NCBI RefSeq assembly: GCF_026262505.1
Contig: NC_067205.1
Coordinates: 22,043,585 to 22,107,584, forward strand
Direction of reading: 5' to 3'
DNA length: 64,000 nucleotides
DNA from: Trichomonas vaginalis G3
Taxonomy: Eukaryota > Parabasalia > Trichomonadida > Trichomonadidae
Shown: positions 1 to 9,116 of the stretch, piece by piece
How positions within the stretch are numbered: position 1 is the stretch's first letter
Layout: each line of letters opens with the position of its first letter
The notes under the pieces: generated by a model
Told to the model about the DNA's origin: nothing
The model's input: the letters and a program-made list of their open reading frames with translations, nothing else
Databases searched by the model: none
Program-made: the position numbers and the translations under genes

Positions 1-1
1 T

Positions 2-760
2 ATGATTAATGAAGCATTGAGTGATAATAGAAATGCTCTATCTAAGGAAAAATTAATGAAAATTCCATATTCTGAATGTTACTTAAATTCAATCACTGCA
101 GCAATTGGTAAACAAAATAAAGGTAAAACATTAACGATATTAAAACAAATTATCATTATTGCTAACACTTCCCCCATTCACATGTGTTAATTTATATCAA
201 CCGTTCAGGTTCACCTTCAGATGATACATTTGAATCTTTAAAGCATTTAATCAAAATTCCAATTATTTATTTATCACAAGAAGAAGCAGAAGATTATTTA
301 AAAAACTTTTTAATGTATAAAGAATTATATAATACAATCAAGAAGCAAGGATTAGAGGATAAAATTATTGATAAACAACGGGATGAATTATTTGAAACAC
401 TTTCTATTTCAAATTTTGATAGAGAATTTTTGCATTCACTCATTTTTCTAGATGATGCGTGAAATCAAAACTAATAACTAATGAGAAATCATATTTTAAT
501 CAGTTATTAACTCAATGTCGACACATTCAGTGTTCATTCTTTATGGCTGTTCAATATTTCAAAGCATTAAGCACAAACATTAAATCAAATCTGTCACCCT
601 TTTCATTTTCAGTGGTTTTAGTCGTCAACAGTTGAACGTTATGCTTTATCAAGTGAATTTACCAATGAGCATTAATGAACTTTACACACAATATCAGCAA
701 TTAGGTGAACATGGAAAAATAATAGTTGATTTAAATAAAGGAAGTGTTAAATTTGATTAA
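2..760 (+). pseudogene. Packaging ATPase-like remnant of the Maverick
   Basis: Broken coding sequence whose first part has a P-loop-like stretch (GKQNKGKT, near base 110) followed by a run of hydrophobic residues, as expected for the FtsK/HerA-type genome-packaging ATPase that Polintons carry. The following frame (184-462) is Lys/Glu-rich, with a conserved-looking ending. Assignment rests on the P-loop and on location inside a Maverick; the gene begins before the window. A few breaks are present. Family assignment is tentative. Confidence 0.4.
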
Positions 761-800
761 CTTTTTATAATTAATTTTTATTTTTTATTTATAATTAAAC

Positions 801-1700
801 ATGACAGAAATAGCAAATCTTTTACAAGTTCCATTAAAACAAGGGACAAACAAAAGGGGTGCATATAATAGAACCATGAAAGTTCCCGATGGAATGAAAG
901 AATTAGTCCACATTGTTGCCGGTCTTCAAAAAGATGTTAAACAAATGAGAAATGTTTTAACATTACCAGAAGCTCAAGCATATGCCAAACGTCATGGACC
1001 AAATTGGGAAGCACGCGAAGCAGACATTACGGGTCCAAATGGAAAACCTGATGGTATAAATGAAGTTTTCGTTACTGATGGTCAAGGTAATATTAAAGTC
1101 ATAAATGGTTATAAATTAACTATGTCTGATTATCCTAAACGTAAAGCATATAATGAACGTTATCCTATACAATTTGATGAAAATGGAAAAGCTGTTAAAC
1201 AATACATTGGAGAAGGTGAAAATGGTCCAATTAATTCATACCGTCATAATCCATATTCTTATTTCAATGAAGAATTAAACGCTATTGAAGAAGGACCAAA
1301 CGGATTACCTCAATATGTTAATCAGTTTGATGGTCAATATGCAAATTTGAGACCTGAAATTTCAGCTAAGAAATTCTTTAAAGTTGCTTTATTCGATCCA
1401 GTGTTCAATGAACAGAAAGAAGCAATGAAAGCAGAATTTAAACCAATTCAAGTGGCAAGAATTTCTTCATCTTCACTTTCAGAAGCGTTCAAGGAATTGA
1501 TAAAGAAACCACTTTATTCTCAACAAGGTTATAACTTTGATTTAATTAAAGAAAGTGATAGACGTAAATTAGAAAAAACAGTCGGTTTTAAGAATGCATG
1601 TAATGAAATGATTAAAGATATTGTAAATGATAAAATAAGACTGGAAGAAACTCAAAGCAATATCAATAACATAATTGGTGCAGTTACAAAGAAAGTATAA
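801..1700 (+). CDS. Unknown 299-residue Maverick protein
   Basis: Whole-looking reading frame of 299 residues with the element-type leader (T-rich tract, then ATTAAAC and ATG). It starts [15 protein letters not shown] and has a Gly/Asn/Pro-rich middle, then a Lys-rich helical-looking C-terminal third. There is no signal peptide or membrane segment. I do not recognise the family. Its place between the ATPase-like remnant and the capsid/fibre region suggests a virion or packaging role, which is inference from position only. Confidence 0.6.
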   Translation: MTEIANLLQVPLKQGTNKRGAYNRTMKVPDGMKELVHIVAGLQKDVKQMRNVLTLPEAQAYAKRHGPNWEAREADITGPNGKPDGINEVFVTDGQGNIKVINGYKLTMSDYPKRKAYNERYPIQFDENGKAVKQYIGEGENGPINSYRHNPYSYFNEELNAIEEGPNGLPQYVNQFDGQYANLRPEISAKKFFKVALFDPVFNEQKEAMKAEFKPIQVARISSSSLSEAFKELIKKPLYSQQGYNFDLIKESDRRKLEKTVGFKNACNEMIKDIVNDKIRLEETQSNINNIIGAVTKKV

Positions 1701-1784
1701 GCAAACAATGATGAACCTTGGGATATTACCGTAACAACTAAATAAAACTTTAAATATATTTTTCTTTTTTTTATTCAATTATAA

Positions 1785-2137
1785 ATGAGAAGACGTTTCA
1801 CAAGTCAAAAGAACACAAACGCAAAAGCAGAGATTACGGTTGGTTATAACGTAAATGATGATAAATCACGAATTATTCAAAATGTTAAAGTTAATGTTAG
1901 CCCTGAATTAACTCGTGACTTACCGAAAAAGGAGGAGGAGCAAAATAAAGAAGATGGAGACCCAATCATTTTATCTGAACCTGGTAAAGAACCTGTTGAA
2001 ATTCCCACTTATCCAACATACCCCCCACCTCTTTCATCAAACATCGAGAACCCAGGAATCTACGATTCCAGTCGCAATGCGCCATATAAAATAGACATTA
2101 ATTCTGAATTAATGAAAATTTACCGTGATATAATATA
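1785..2137 (+). pseudogene. Unknown Maverick frame interrupted by a mariner
   Basis: Element reading frame starting MRRRFTSQKN after a T-rich leader and an ATTATAAATG context. It is rich in Asn/Lys, then in Pro/Glu (EEEQNKEDGDP, PTYPTYPPP), so probably partly disordered. The Tvmar1-like mariner at 2136-3438 sits in this coding-like region, and coding-like element sequence resumes after it up to about 3758. Function unknown. The mariner is the younger of the two elements. Confidence 0.55.
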
Positions 2138-3438
2138 GGGTGTCCAAAGGTGTGTTTAGCACAAACCTGAATACTGCGAATAGAAATAAACAAGTTACAT
2201 ATATATAAAGTTTATTTAAATATAATAACCATTGGATTCAATCACGCGTTCGCAGCGATCGATCCAGGCTTGAAAGACACGCTTTAAATCATCATGAGAA
2301 AATTGCTCAAATTGCTCTCTTACAAAATTTTCAAGATCATCTGGACTCGCGAATTCGCGTCCTTCAGCTCTCTTTTTAGCGTGCCGAATAAATAAAAGTC
2401 AGAGGGTGCAATATCAGGTGAATAAATTGGGTTTGGAACAACTTTGACATTGTTTTCCACCAAGTAATTCATTACCTTATGACTTTTGTGAACTCTTGAA
2501 TTATCAAAATGAATTGCAAACTTTTGTTTTTGTTGTTTGGATTTCTCAAACTCATCAGAATTGATAATTTGAGTAAGAACATTGTCAATTAGATACTGAG
2601 CATTCATCGTATTAGGTTTTTGAAGAATATCAATTGCGATGATGCCATTCACGCCCCAAAAAACCGACAACATCATCATTGGTGTGTCAATTTTTTTCTT
2701 CGGGAATGTTTGCGGATTTTCATCCTTCGGGATCCACATGATTTTGGCTTCTGTTGCATATTGAAACCAAGACTCGTCCCCAGTTGCTAAAAAGCGAAAC
2801 TTCTTGGATTGATACGCACCCAATATAGAGAGGAGCTCTTTCGAAGATTGTACTCTAGATTTTTTTTGAACTGAATTAAGGTTGTGCGGAACCCAACGTG
2901 TATACGCTAGTTTGTAGTTCAAATAATTGTGCAGATAATAACTGACTGTTGTACGTGGTATCTTTGTCATCTCCTCTATCCTTCTGAGTGATGCTCTTGG
3001 GTCTTCATCTAGCGCTTGAAGAATTGCTTTGATTTTTCTTTGATCCGGCGATTTTTTGTCAATTTTTATGATGGGCGCCTTTTTGTTCATGAAGTGATAC
3101 ATACTAACATGATACGTTACAGTGGAATAGCTAGGAGCATCCATACCGAAGCATTTTACCAATGTCTCGTAGATTTTTTTACAGTCTTTGCATTTTTTTG
3201 CAAGAGCGAGGATGTTTTCTTTATGATTCATTAAAAAAATGAAAAAAATCCCGCCAAAATTTCCCGCGAAACCGCCTCTTGTCTCAAAATTCATTTTATA
3301 TCCCGGCATGGCGCCAAAATACAACATACTCATCATATACATATATTCATATTTTTTATTATATATTTATAATCAGCATATATCTCCTTTAATAGTCTCA
3401 TATAGAGCGCTGTGCTAAACGCACCTTTGGACACCCTA
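2136..3438 (-). mobile_element. Tc1/mariner transposon, Tvmar1-like, nested in the Maverick
   Basis: About 1.3 kb flanked by TA dinucleotides with terminal inverted repeats of about 28 bp. The left end reads TAGGGTGTCCAAAGGTGTG and the reverse complement of the right end reads TAGGGTGTCCAAAGGTGCG, one mismatch within the first 28 bases. It holds one transposase gene on the minus strand. Size, TA target and DD34D transposase match the mariner family known in T. vaginalis as Tvmar1; the name is given by resemblance. Exact ends are ambiguous by two bases because TATA is present at both edges. Confidence 0.9.
2216..3231 (-). pseudogene. Mariner transposase (one frameshift)
   Basis: Cut-and-paste transposase of the mariner family. 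The likely start is the ATG of MNHKENILALAKK at 3231, although the frame is open further upstream to 3342. An N-terminal helix-turn-helix region (SLRRIEEMTKIPRTTVSYYL) precedes the catalytic core. The triad is visible: Asp in GDESWFQY, Asp in HFDNSRVH and Asp in SPDIAPSDF, with 34 residues between the last two (DD34D). Near 2358-2366 the frame slips by one base. The normal C-terminus, beginning about REFASPDDL, lies in another frame and ends at 2216. The copy is therefore probably inactive unless this is a sequencing error. Confidence 0.85.
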
Positions 3439-3754
3439 TAATTAATAATTATGATTCAATAATAAATTTAATTGACCAATCCGGTTTAATTATTTTACCT
3501 TATGAATCATTAATTCACATTATCGCCATTCTTTGTGATGTTCAAGATTCAGACGTTAAGATTCAATTTTTCATAGATGATGAGGTTTCATGCTGCGGAA
3601 CAGTTGCAAAAATAAATCCTATAAAGGATATTAGCACAATTAAGATATCAAAGAACGGAACAACAACTGAACTTCATTTAACATATAATGATATTTATAA
3701 TAAAATAGTTGATGAATATAAAATATCACTTGAAAAATTCTTTGTTAAGGCTAT

Positions 3755-4267
3755 TTAATATTCAAGCATTAACATTATCGAATAATAATCCTTTGAATCA
3801 TAATCAATAATAATTGACCTTTCACCAGTTTCTATCGTTTGTTTTATTTCTTTTTGTTCCCCACTATCTGGATCGGTCATTGTAATTGTTTTTGTTATAG
3901 TATCAGCTTTATCTTTAACTTCAATCTTTTTTCCATCGGGATATTTAAACCAAAATTCCAAAAATTCGATATTGTCAATCTGTTCATATTTTAATCTATC
4001 AATTGCATTTTTAATACCATCTGAAAATCTTATGAAATGGTCATTATATGGGTTTGATTGAACTAAATTTGAATGAAGTGAAATATAACCCGATGATGAA
4101 TATGACATCGACTCATATTTTCTGAAAACACTAAAATTTATAACATGAATGAATTTCTTATTCGTTGAATTTATGAATTCTTGAGGTAATCTTATCCTAG
4201 TTTTATTTATCACTGGAAAATAACGCTTTACCATATTTTTAATCGTAATAAAAATGTCAATTATCAA
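3755..4267 (-). CDS. Unknown Maverick protein, possible minor-capsid class
   Basis: 170-residue frame on the minus strand overlapping the start of the divergent gene at 4254 by 14 bases. It has beta-strand-like alternation (FIHVINFSVFRKYESMSY, YISLHSNLVQSNP) and a Lys/Asp/Thr-rich loop before the C-terminal strand EFLEFWFKYPDGKK to YSIMLMLEY. This pattern is loosely like the capsid-like genes at 10729, 57414 and 62837, which also end in FWF/VWF strands followed by a hydrophobic last strand. The structural guess is weak, and I recognise no named family. Confidence 0.5.
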   Translation of the reverse strand: MIIDIFITIKNMVKRYFPVINKTRIRLPQEFINSTNKKFIHVINFSVFRKYESMSYSSSGYISLHSNLVQSNPYNDHFIRFSDGIKNAIDRLKYEQIDNIEFLEFWFKYPDGKKIEVKDKADTITKTITMTDPDSGEQKEIKQTIETGERSIIIDYDSKDYYSIMLMLEY

Positions 4268-4964
4268 TATTATTTCGAATAATAGTTGTGAATTAAATTT
4301 AACAGTTAGCGGAATTTATAATGTTACTCTCGTTTCTGTGAGTGGTAAATTTAATCCCATTCTTTTAGACCCTTCAGATTATATATCATTTATTAAAGAT
4401 GACCATGAAAAAACGTATGATATGTATATAAATAATGTGATAACGAAATGGGATATTAACATGATTTTAAGTTATTTAAATGAATCATTTATCGTATGGT
4501 ATGAAGAAAATTTTAAATCAAAACCTGATAAACTTTTTGAACTTGATGAAATAAATAACCTTATTAAATTCCCGCTGAAAATTAAATTTTGTACTCCTCA
4601 TCTTCGTTCATTGTTGGGGATATTAAATTTTGAAAAAGATGTTGGGGATGTTTTGTATTCTGACACTGGTTCCAATTTCATTTTAATCAAATGTGATAAA
4701 GTTAATACCCCAATGAGATTTTCACATCAAACATTAGACCCTAACTCTTACCCATCAATACAAAACATTTTATCCATCAACTTAAACACATTTTCTTTAT
4801 CATATCCGTTTCAATTATCCGGGAATTCATTTATTCTTCATTCAAAAGATTTATCAAATATTAAATTTAGAATAACTGACCTATTTGATTGTGATTTAGA
4901 ATTTATGAATGAAATATTATGGCAATTTCAAATAGAAAAAATAGCTGATGAGATAACGGATTAA
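4254..4964 (+). CDS. Maverick protein, possible penton/minor-capsid class
   Basis: Whole-looking 236-residue frame with the element leader (TTTTTAATCGTAATAAAAATG). It is beta-rich: the N-terminal half has NNSCELNLTVSGIYNVTLVSVSG and the C-terminal half has SFILHSKDLSNIKFRITDLF followed by EFMNEILWQFQIEKI. A final strand of the type 'IKFRITD ... L.F' is common in minor capsid (penton-like) proteins of Polintons and related viruses. That comparison is from memory of the family style, not an alignment. The gene is divergent from 3755-4267 and shares its short promoter region. Confidence 0.5.
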   Translation: MSIINIISNNSCELNLTVSGIYNVTLVSVSGKFNPILLDPSDYISFIKDDHEKTYDMYINNVITKWDINMILSYLNESFIVWYEENFKSKPDKLFELDEINNLIKFPLKIKFCTPHLRSLLGILNFEKDVGDVLYSDTGSNFILIKCDKVNTPMRFSHQTLDPNSYPSIQNILSINLNTFSLSYPFQLSGNSFILHSKDLSNIKFRITDLFDCDLEFMNEILWQFQIEKIADEITD

Positions 4965-4988
4965 ATATTTATTTTTAAATCATAATAA

Positions 4989-7142
4989 ATGATTAAACAA
5001 CAGCAACCACGACAACTTAAGGCCCTTCAAACCATTACATACGCCATATATGCATATAATTCAAAGACGGCAGAACAAACGCAAAGGTTGAAATATGGAG
5101 ATTTGGAGATAGTATTGAAAAATGACCATTTCGAATTCGTTTGCAAAGGTGGTGCGGTGATATCAAATATAAAAGAAATTTTATTTATGAATTCAAAAAT
5201 TAAAGGTATAACGGATGATATAACATCAATTCCACCAGAAGAACAAAGATATTATGCATTAAATGCATTTCCCAAAGTTTTGAAGATTGGAAGATTTAAT
5301 TTAAATGAGGAATTCATAAAAGGTTTCCTAAATGACATAATGAAGAAAGCAGATAAGGAATATGTGGCTAGTGAGTTAGAGAAGAAAGCAGATAAGGAAT
5401 ATGTGGTTAGTGAGTTAGAGGAGAAAGCAGATAAGGAATATGTGGTAAGTGAATTAATGAAGAAGGTGAATAAGGAATATGTTGATGAAAAAGATAATGA
5501 AATTAAAGAAATGGTTGAATGGTATTATGAATGGACATCAAAGATTTTAAAAACTAAAGCTGATACAGGATGGGTTTCAGGATGTTTAGACCTTAAAGCG
5601 GATAAGGAATATGTTAACGATAAGTTAGAGAAGAAAGCAGATAATGAATATGTGGATAGTGAGTTAGCAAAGAAAGCTAATATATCATTTGTTAATGAAG
5701 AAATAAAACAATCAGAGGTCTATTTTACTCCACCATTTTTAAATTTTATGAAATCATCAGATAAAACCTTTGATATAGATTCTTTTGAATGGATATGTTT
5801 CGATGGAGTGACCATGTATTTATTTTATATAGGTGGAGTGCTTTATTATTTTAAAACAAATGATTTTAAAAACTATGAATCATTTACTCCATCTGTTTGG
5901 AATCCTGATACACGAAAGCCAATCATTAATCCAAGAATTTTATATGTTAAATATAATAACGGTAAATTTATGGGAATGATAACAGTTGGAGATGATTTTT
6001 GCCCTTGTTATTCATTCGATTGTATCCAATGGTTCAAATGTAATTTAAATCAAGATGCTAAATTTAAATATCCAAATAATCCTATTAGATGTGTTAATAA
6101 TAAATGGGTACTAATTTATGAAGTCAATCAAATTTTCATTAGTGAGGATGGGATAAATTATTATATGTTTAGTATGATGTCATCAGATTTGAAAATTGAT
6201 TATACAAGTAAGTGGTATTACATTAACAGCATGTATTTTATCCTACAAAATGATAAAATTTATAGTTCATCTTCAATACCACAAGGTCAATTTGAACAAA
6301 TTTTTCAAGCTGATGGAGACATTGAAGCTTTATGTTATGGATCAAATGTTTATGTTCTCGTTTCAGGTGAAATGGTCTATTCATATCCTGTAAGTTATAA
6401 CAGACATATTTATTTATCACAGGATTTATCAAATTGGGAATTGGTTTATTCATTCACTCCAAAACTTACTCAAAATTATAGATTTACAAATTTATTTTAT
6501 ATTGATGGGTATTTCATTGCTTTAGGATGTGGTGATTTAGTAAATATCAGTAGTGATGGAAGAAACTGGTCTAAAATCACAAAATTTCAAGATGTTAGAA
6601 AAGCAATTTTCAAAAATAATACGTTAATATTGATAACAAGACCAGTTTTAAATACTCACCCAGTTTCAATATTATATAATAAATTCAATATTCATAATGG
6701 ATTAAATACAATTCTTGAGATGATTTACCCCATTGGTTCTATTTATACGTCAATGAATTCAACAAATCCCGCAAATGTTTTAGGCTTTGGTACGTGGAAG
6801 CAGATTGTAGATAAATTCCTCTATTGTGCGAACTCTTCAAAGCAAACAGGTGGTTCGAAGAAAATTAAAGAAGCAAACCTTCCACCGCACACTCATACAG
6901 GAACTACAAACTTTTCTGGCGACCATAGCCACTCATTAAGAGACCACCCATTATACAACTCAGAATATTATGCTGGCAATGACGTTTTATCTCCAGATTA
7001 TAACCATTCGGCAAAAAAGACTTTTCGACCAACTGAACCAGGAGGAAATCATGTCCATACTTTCACAACAAATCCAACAGGCTTGGGTAAAGATTACATG
7101 CCACCATTTATGACTGTATTCGCATGGTATAGAGTTCAATGA
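4989..7142 (+). CDS. Phage-type fibre protein with Asp-box-like propeller (717 aa)
   Basis: Whole-looking gene after a leader TTTTTAAATCATAATAAATG. Domains in order: N-terminal about 115 residues unknown; about residues 118-240 a heptad repeat of the type KADKEYVVSELEK repeated about eight times (trimeric coiled coil likely); about 250-560 beta-rich repeats with Asp-box-like turns (FISEDGINYY, LSQDLSNWE, ISSDGRNWSK), suggesting a beta-propeller; and about 575-717 a phage collar-like domain (YPIGSIYTSMNSTNP, FGTWKQI, GGNHVHTF, MPPFMTVFAWYRVQ). The C-terminal domain is the type seen on phage short tail fibres. It is probably a virion surface or attachment fibre; the role is inferred. Confidence 0.7.
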   Translation: MIKQQQPRQLKALQTITYAIYAYNSKTAEQTQRLKYGDLEIVLKNDHFEFVCKGGAVISNIKEILFMNSKIKGITDDITSIPPEEQRYYALNAFPKVLKIGRFNLNEEFIKGFLNDIMKKADKEYVASELEKKADKEYVVSELEEKADKEYVVSELMKKVNKEYVDEKDNEIKEMVEWYYEWTSKILKTKADTGWVSGCLDLKADKEYVNDKLEKKADNEYVDSELAKKANISFVNEEIKQSEVYFTPPFLNFMKSSDKTFDIDSFEWICFDGVTMYLFYIGGVLYYFKTNDFKNYESFTPSVWNPDTRKPIINPRILYVKYNNGKFMGMITVGDDFCPCYSFDCIQWFKCNLNQDAKFKYPNNPIRCVNNKWVLIYEVNQIFISEDGINYYMFSMMSSDLKIDYTSKWYYINSMYFILQNDKIYSSSSIPQGQFEQIFQADGDIEALCYGSNVYVLVSGEMVYSYPVSYNRHIYLSQDLSNWELVYSFTPKLTQNYRFTNLFYIDGYFIALGCGDLVNISSDGRNWSKITKFQDVRKAIFKNNTLILITRPVLNTHPVSILYNKFNIHNGLNTILEMIYPIGSIYTSMNSTNPANVLGFGTWKQIVDKFLYCANSSKQTGGSKKIKEANLPPHTHTGTTNFSGDHSHSLRDHPLYNSEYYAGNDVLSPDYNHSAKKTFRPTEPGGNHVHTFTTNPTGLGKDYMPPFMTVFAWYRVQ

Positions 7143-7200
7143 ACGCTCGTCGACATAAGATTTTATAAATTGCACATTTGACGTAAATTCATTTCCCCAG

Positions 7201-7326
7201 TTATTCAATAATTAATTATTTTTGAAGAACTGAAGGTGTCACTATGTCACTCAGTGTCACTCGGTTATTTAACTTCTCTGAAAAAATGAGACAACATGAC
7301 ATTTTGACAACATCACTGGAAATATG
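7201..7326. repeat. Direct repeat copy 1
   Basis: About 126-bp unit downstream of the fibre gene. It contains three closely spaced GTCACT words (GTGTCACTATGTCACTCAG and following), then an A-rich stretch and GACATTTTGACAACATCA. It recurs at 7361-7486 and 8339-8452 with almost no differences. Confidence 0.9.
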
Positions 7327-7360
7327 TGTTATTGTTAATGTTTACGTTAATGGTTTAAGG

Positions 7361-7535
7361 TTATTCAATAATTAATTATTTTTGAAGAACTGAAGGTGTC
7401 ACTATGTCACTCAGTGTCACTCGGTTATTTAACTTCTCTGAAAAAATGAGACAACATGACATTTTGACAACATCACTGGAAATATGATGCGGTCCAAAAA
7501 TAAAGTTAGTTTTAAAATTATTTTTATTTTTTTAT
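7361..7535. repeat. Direct repeat copy 2 with promoter tail, upstream of KilA-N
   Basis: Second copy of the 126-bp unit, followed by a tail ATGCGGTCCAAAAATAAAG and a T-rich tract. This longer unit (about 163 bp) recurs at 8339-8501. In both places it lies directly before a gene start (7555 and 8511), so it probably carries the promoter. It is not an LTR pair: no reverse-transcriptase genes or LTR-type ends are present. Confidence 0.85.
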
Positions 7536-7554
7536 TTTGTATGTAAGAACAGAA

Positions 7555-8220
7555 ATGTCAGTCGAAGCAAAAACATTCACTAACAAATCTAATGGCGAAA
7601 CATTCACAAAAGGCACTTATAACGGTATTGAAGTCTTACGTAGAGACAAGGATGGTTACATTAATGCAACAAAGATGGCAAGAGAAGCAGGAAAGTTAAA
7701 CCATTTAAACAGATTTCTCAATAGTGCTAAAATACAGGAAATTCTTGAGTTTTGGATGAACGAATACGGTGGAGCCAAAAGTGGCTCGACCTCAAAACAA
7801 GCATTTTATGAGCTTACTAAGGGTGTCATAAATGAATTCAAAGGTATTTACATACATCCTGACCTCGTTCATTTTGTTGCTGAATGGTGCTCTGTAAAGT
7901 ATGCATTTTATGTCAAAGATATTATGGACTCCATAGACAAGAAAGTTCATGAGAAATTAGATGAAGAAGAACTTGAAGATACAGTAGAGAATGCTAAACC
8001 TTTGTTTGAAGAAGAAGTTGGAAAAATGTGCGAAAAACAATTAGAACATGAACGTGAGTTATGTTATGGTTATAGAGATTCTCCATACGAACTAGACCAA
8101 TGGGAACAAGAAAATTTAAAGAGAGAATTTAGAGAATATGAACTCGCTAAGATAGCATTAGAAGCTGCAGAAAAGAAGTTAAAAGCTTGGGGTTGTTTTG
8201 TACAAAAATATTGTGAGTAA
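7555..8220 (+). CDS. KilA-N domain protein
   Basis: 221-residue protein. The first ATG (MSVEAKTFTNKSNG) is used because the upstream in-frame extension has only a TTG. Residues about 18-125 match the KilA-N domain: YNGIEVLRRDKDGYINATKMAREAG, LNRFLNSAKIQEIL and IYIHPDLVHFVAEWCSVKYAFYVKDIM. KilA-N is a DNA-binding domain common in phages and large DNA viruses and abundant in T. vaginalis, often in Mavericks. The C-terminal 90 residues are a Glu/Lys-rich helix. It stands between direct repeats (7361 and 8339), which makes it look like a movable or duplicated cassette. Regulatory DNA binding is inferred. Confidence 0.85.
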   Translation: MSVEAKTFTNKSNGETFTKGTYNGIEVLRRDKDGYINATKMAREAGKLNHLNRFLNSAKIQEILEFWMNEYGGAKSGSTSKQAFYELTKGVINEFKGIYIHPDLVHFVAEWCSVKYAFYVKDIMDSIDKKVHEKLDEEELEDTVENAKPLFEEEVGKMCEKQLEHERELCYGYRDSPYELDQWEQENLKREFREYELAKIALEAAEKKLKAWGCFVQKYCE

Positions 8221-8271
8221 ATGAACCATTTATTTTTATTGAATTCACCAAAAATAATTTTTAGGGTAGAT

Positions 8272-8285
8272 GGTTAGATCTAACC
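8272..8285. repeat. AGATCT-centred palindrome after KilA-N gene
   Basis: GGTTAGATCTAACC within a longer hairpin-prone block beginning TTTAGGGTAGA. It is the same module type as in both Maverick termini and after the gene ending at 63712. Here it lies about 50 bases after the KilA-N stop codon, a position that would suit a transcription end or a recombination site. Confidence 0.85.
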
Positions 8286-8338
8286 TCATTTCTAACCTCA
8301 TGACATTTTGACAACAACACAGGAGGAAGGCAGTTATG

Positions 8339-8501
8339 AATTATTTTTGAAGAACTGAAGGTGTCACTATGTCACTCAGTGTCACTCGGTTATTTAACTT
8401 CTCTGAAAAAATGAGACAACATGACATTTTGACAACATCACTGGAAATATGATGCGGTCCAAAAATAAAGTTAGTTTTAAAATTATTTTTATTTTTTTAT
8501 T
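8339..8501. repeat. Direct repeat copy 3 with promoter tail
   Basis: Near-identical to 7373-7535, including the GTCACT cluster and the final T-rich tract, and followed ten bases later by the ATG at 8511. Together with copy 2 it brackets the KilA-N gene and its downstream palindrome. Confidence 0.9.
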
Positions 8502-8510
8502 CCTATATAA

Positions 8511-8669
8511 ATGACAGCAACAAACAACAACAGCAACTTTATCGTTTCTGATGAAAAAGTTATTGATCCATTAGTTGAGGAATTAGTTGAGGAATTAGTA
8601 GAGAGATTGACGACAAGTATAGACACTTCTCCATGGAAAGATGAGACAAGTTTTAAAATTTTACAATAG
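8511..8669 (+). CDS. Small Glu/Leu-rich frame spanning the segment A/B join
   Basis: 52-residue frame starting MTATNNNSNFIVSDEKVIDP, then a short repeat LVEELVEELVEELVERL, after an element-type leader (TTTTTTTATTCCTATATAAATG). From about 8608 the DNA is that of the integrase gene of the right-hand element read in a different frame, so the protein's end is a by-product of the join. Its original form is unknown. Confidence 0.4.
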   Translation: MTATNNNSNFIVSDEKVIDPLVEELVEELVERLTTSIDTSPWKDETSFKILQ

Positions 8670-9116
8670 CCGTAAACAAAAAGGTTTGGGAAACCACTCC
8701 CCCGAAGAAATGAAAAACAACCCTGACTTAGAGAAAGACTATATATTTAATAATTTAGTCAAAAGAGACAAACAAGAAAGAATGCGGGGCTTCAAACTTA
8801 AGAAAGGCGACAAAGTAAAAATAGAAATACCTAAACGCGACCCATATGAAATACTATTGACTATGACAACAATGGGAACCCGACAGGTACTCACATTCGT
8901 GTTCGTAAAAATAGAAGAAAGTATACAAGAGAATATTATGAAGTTTTAGGCAAACATGGCAAAATGTACACACTGCAAGCAGAAGATAAACTACTATTGT
9001 CAGACCTCGTTTCAAAACTTGTCAAAGTTCAAGGTGGTATACTTTCAAAGACAGTTCCTAACAAATATAAGACAACTCCTGACGAATATGCTAAAGAAGT
9101 TGAAAATGACGACTAA
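8608..9116 (+). pseudogene. Integrase remnant of Maverick segment B
   Basis: Broken copy of the retroviral-type integrase gene that is whole-looking at 59594-60553. The matching parts include the run after MRQVLKFYNSRKQKG and the basic stretch KKGDKVKIEIPKRDPYE, which belongs to the C-terminal, chromatin- or DNA-binding part of Maverick integrases. It converges on the fibre gene; the two gene ends overlap, exactly as in the right-hand element. Confidence 0.8.

Larger units (their letters stand above)
1..8608. mobile_element. Maverick/Polinton segment A (open at window start)
   Basis: Virus-like element sequence running off the left window edge. Parts seen in order: packaging-ATPase-like remnant, an unknown 299-residue frame, a frame hit by a mariner insertion, a divergent pair of unknown or capsid-like frames, a 717-residue fibre gene, direct repeats around a KilA-N gene, and the start of a small Glu/Leu-rich frame. 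Gene starts carry the T-tract leader found throughout both elements of this window. The ATPase and mariner-hit regions are broken, while the fibre and KilA-N genes look whole, so decay is mild and the copy fairly young. The right edge is set where close similarity to the right-hand element begins. It could be another Maverick subfamily joined to segment B; that is inference. Confidence 0.75.

Noticed and set aside
7361-8501. LTR-like pair around the KilA-N gene
   Set aside because: The repeats are 163 bp with promoter tails, without LTR ends, primer-binding site or reverse transcriptase.
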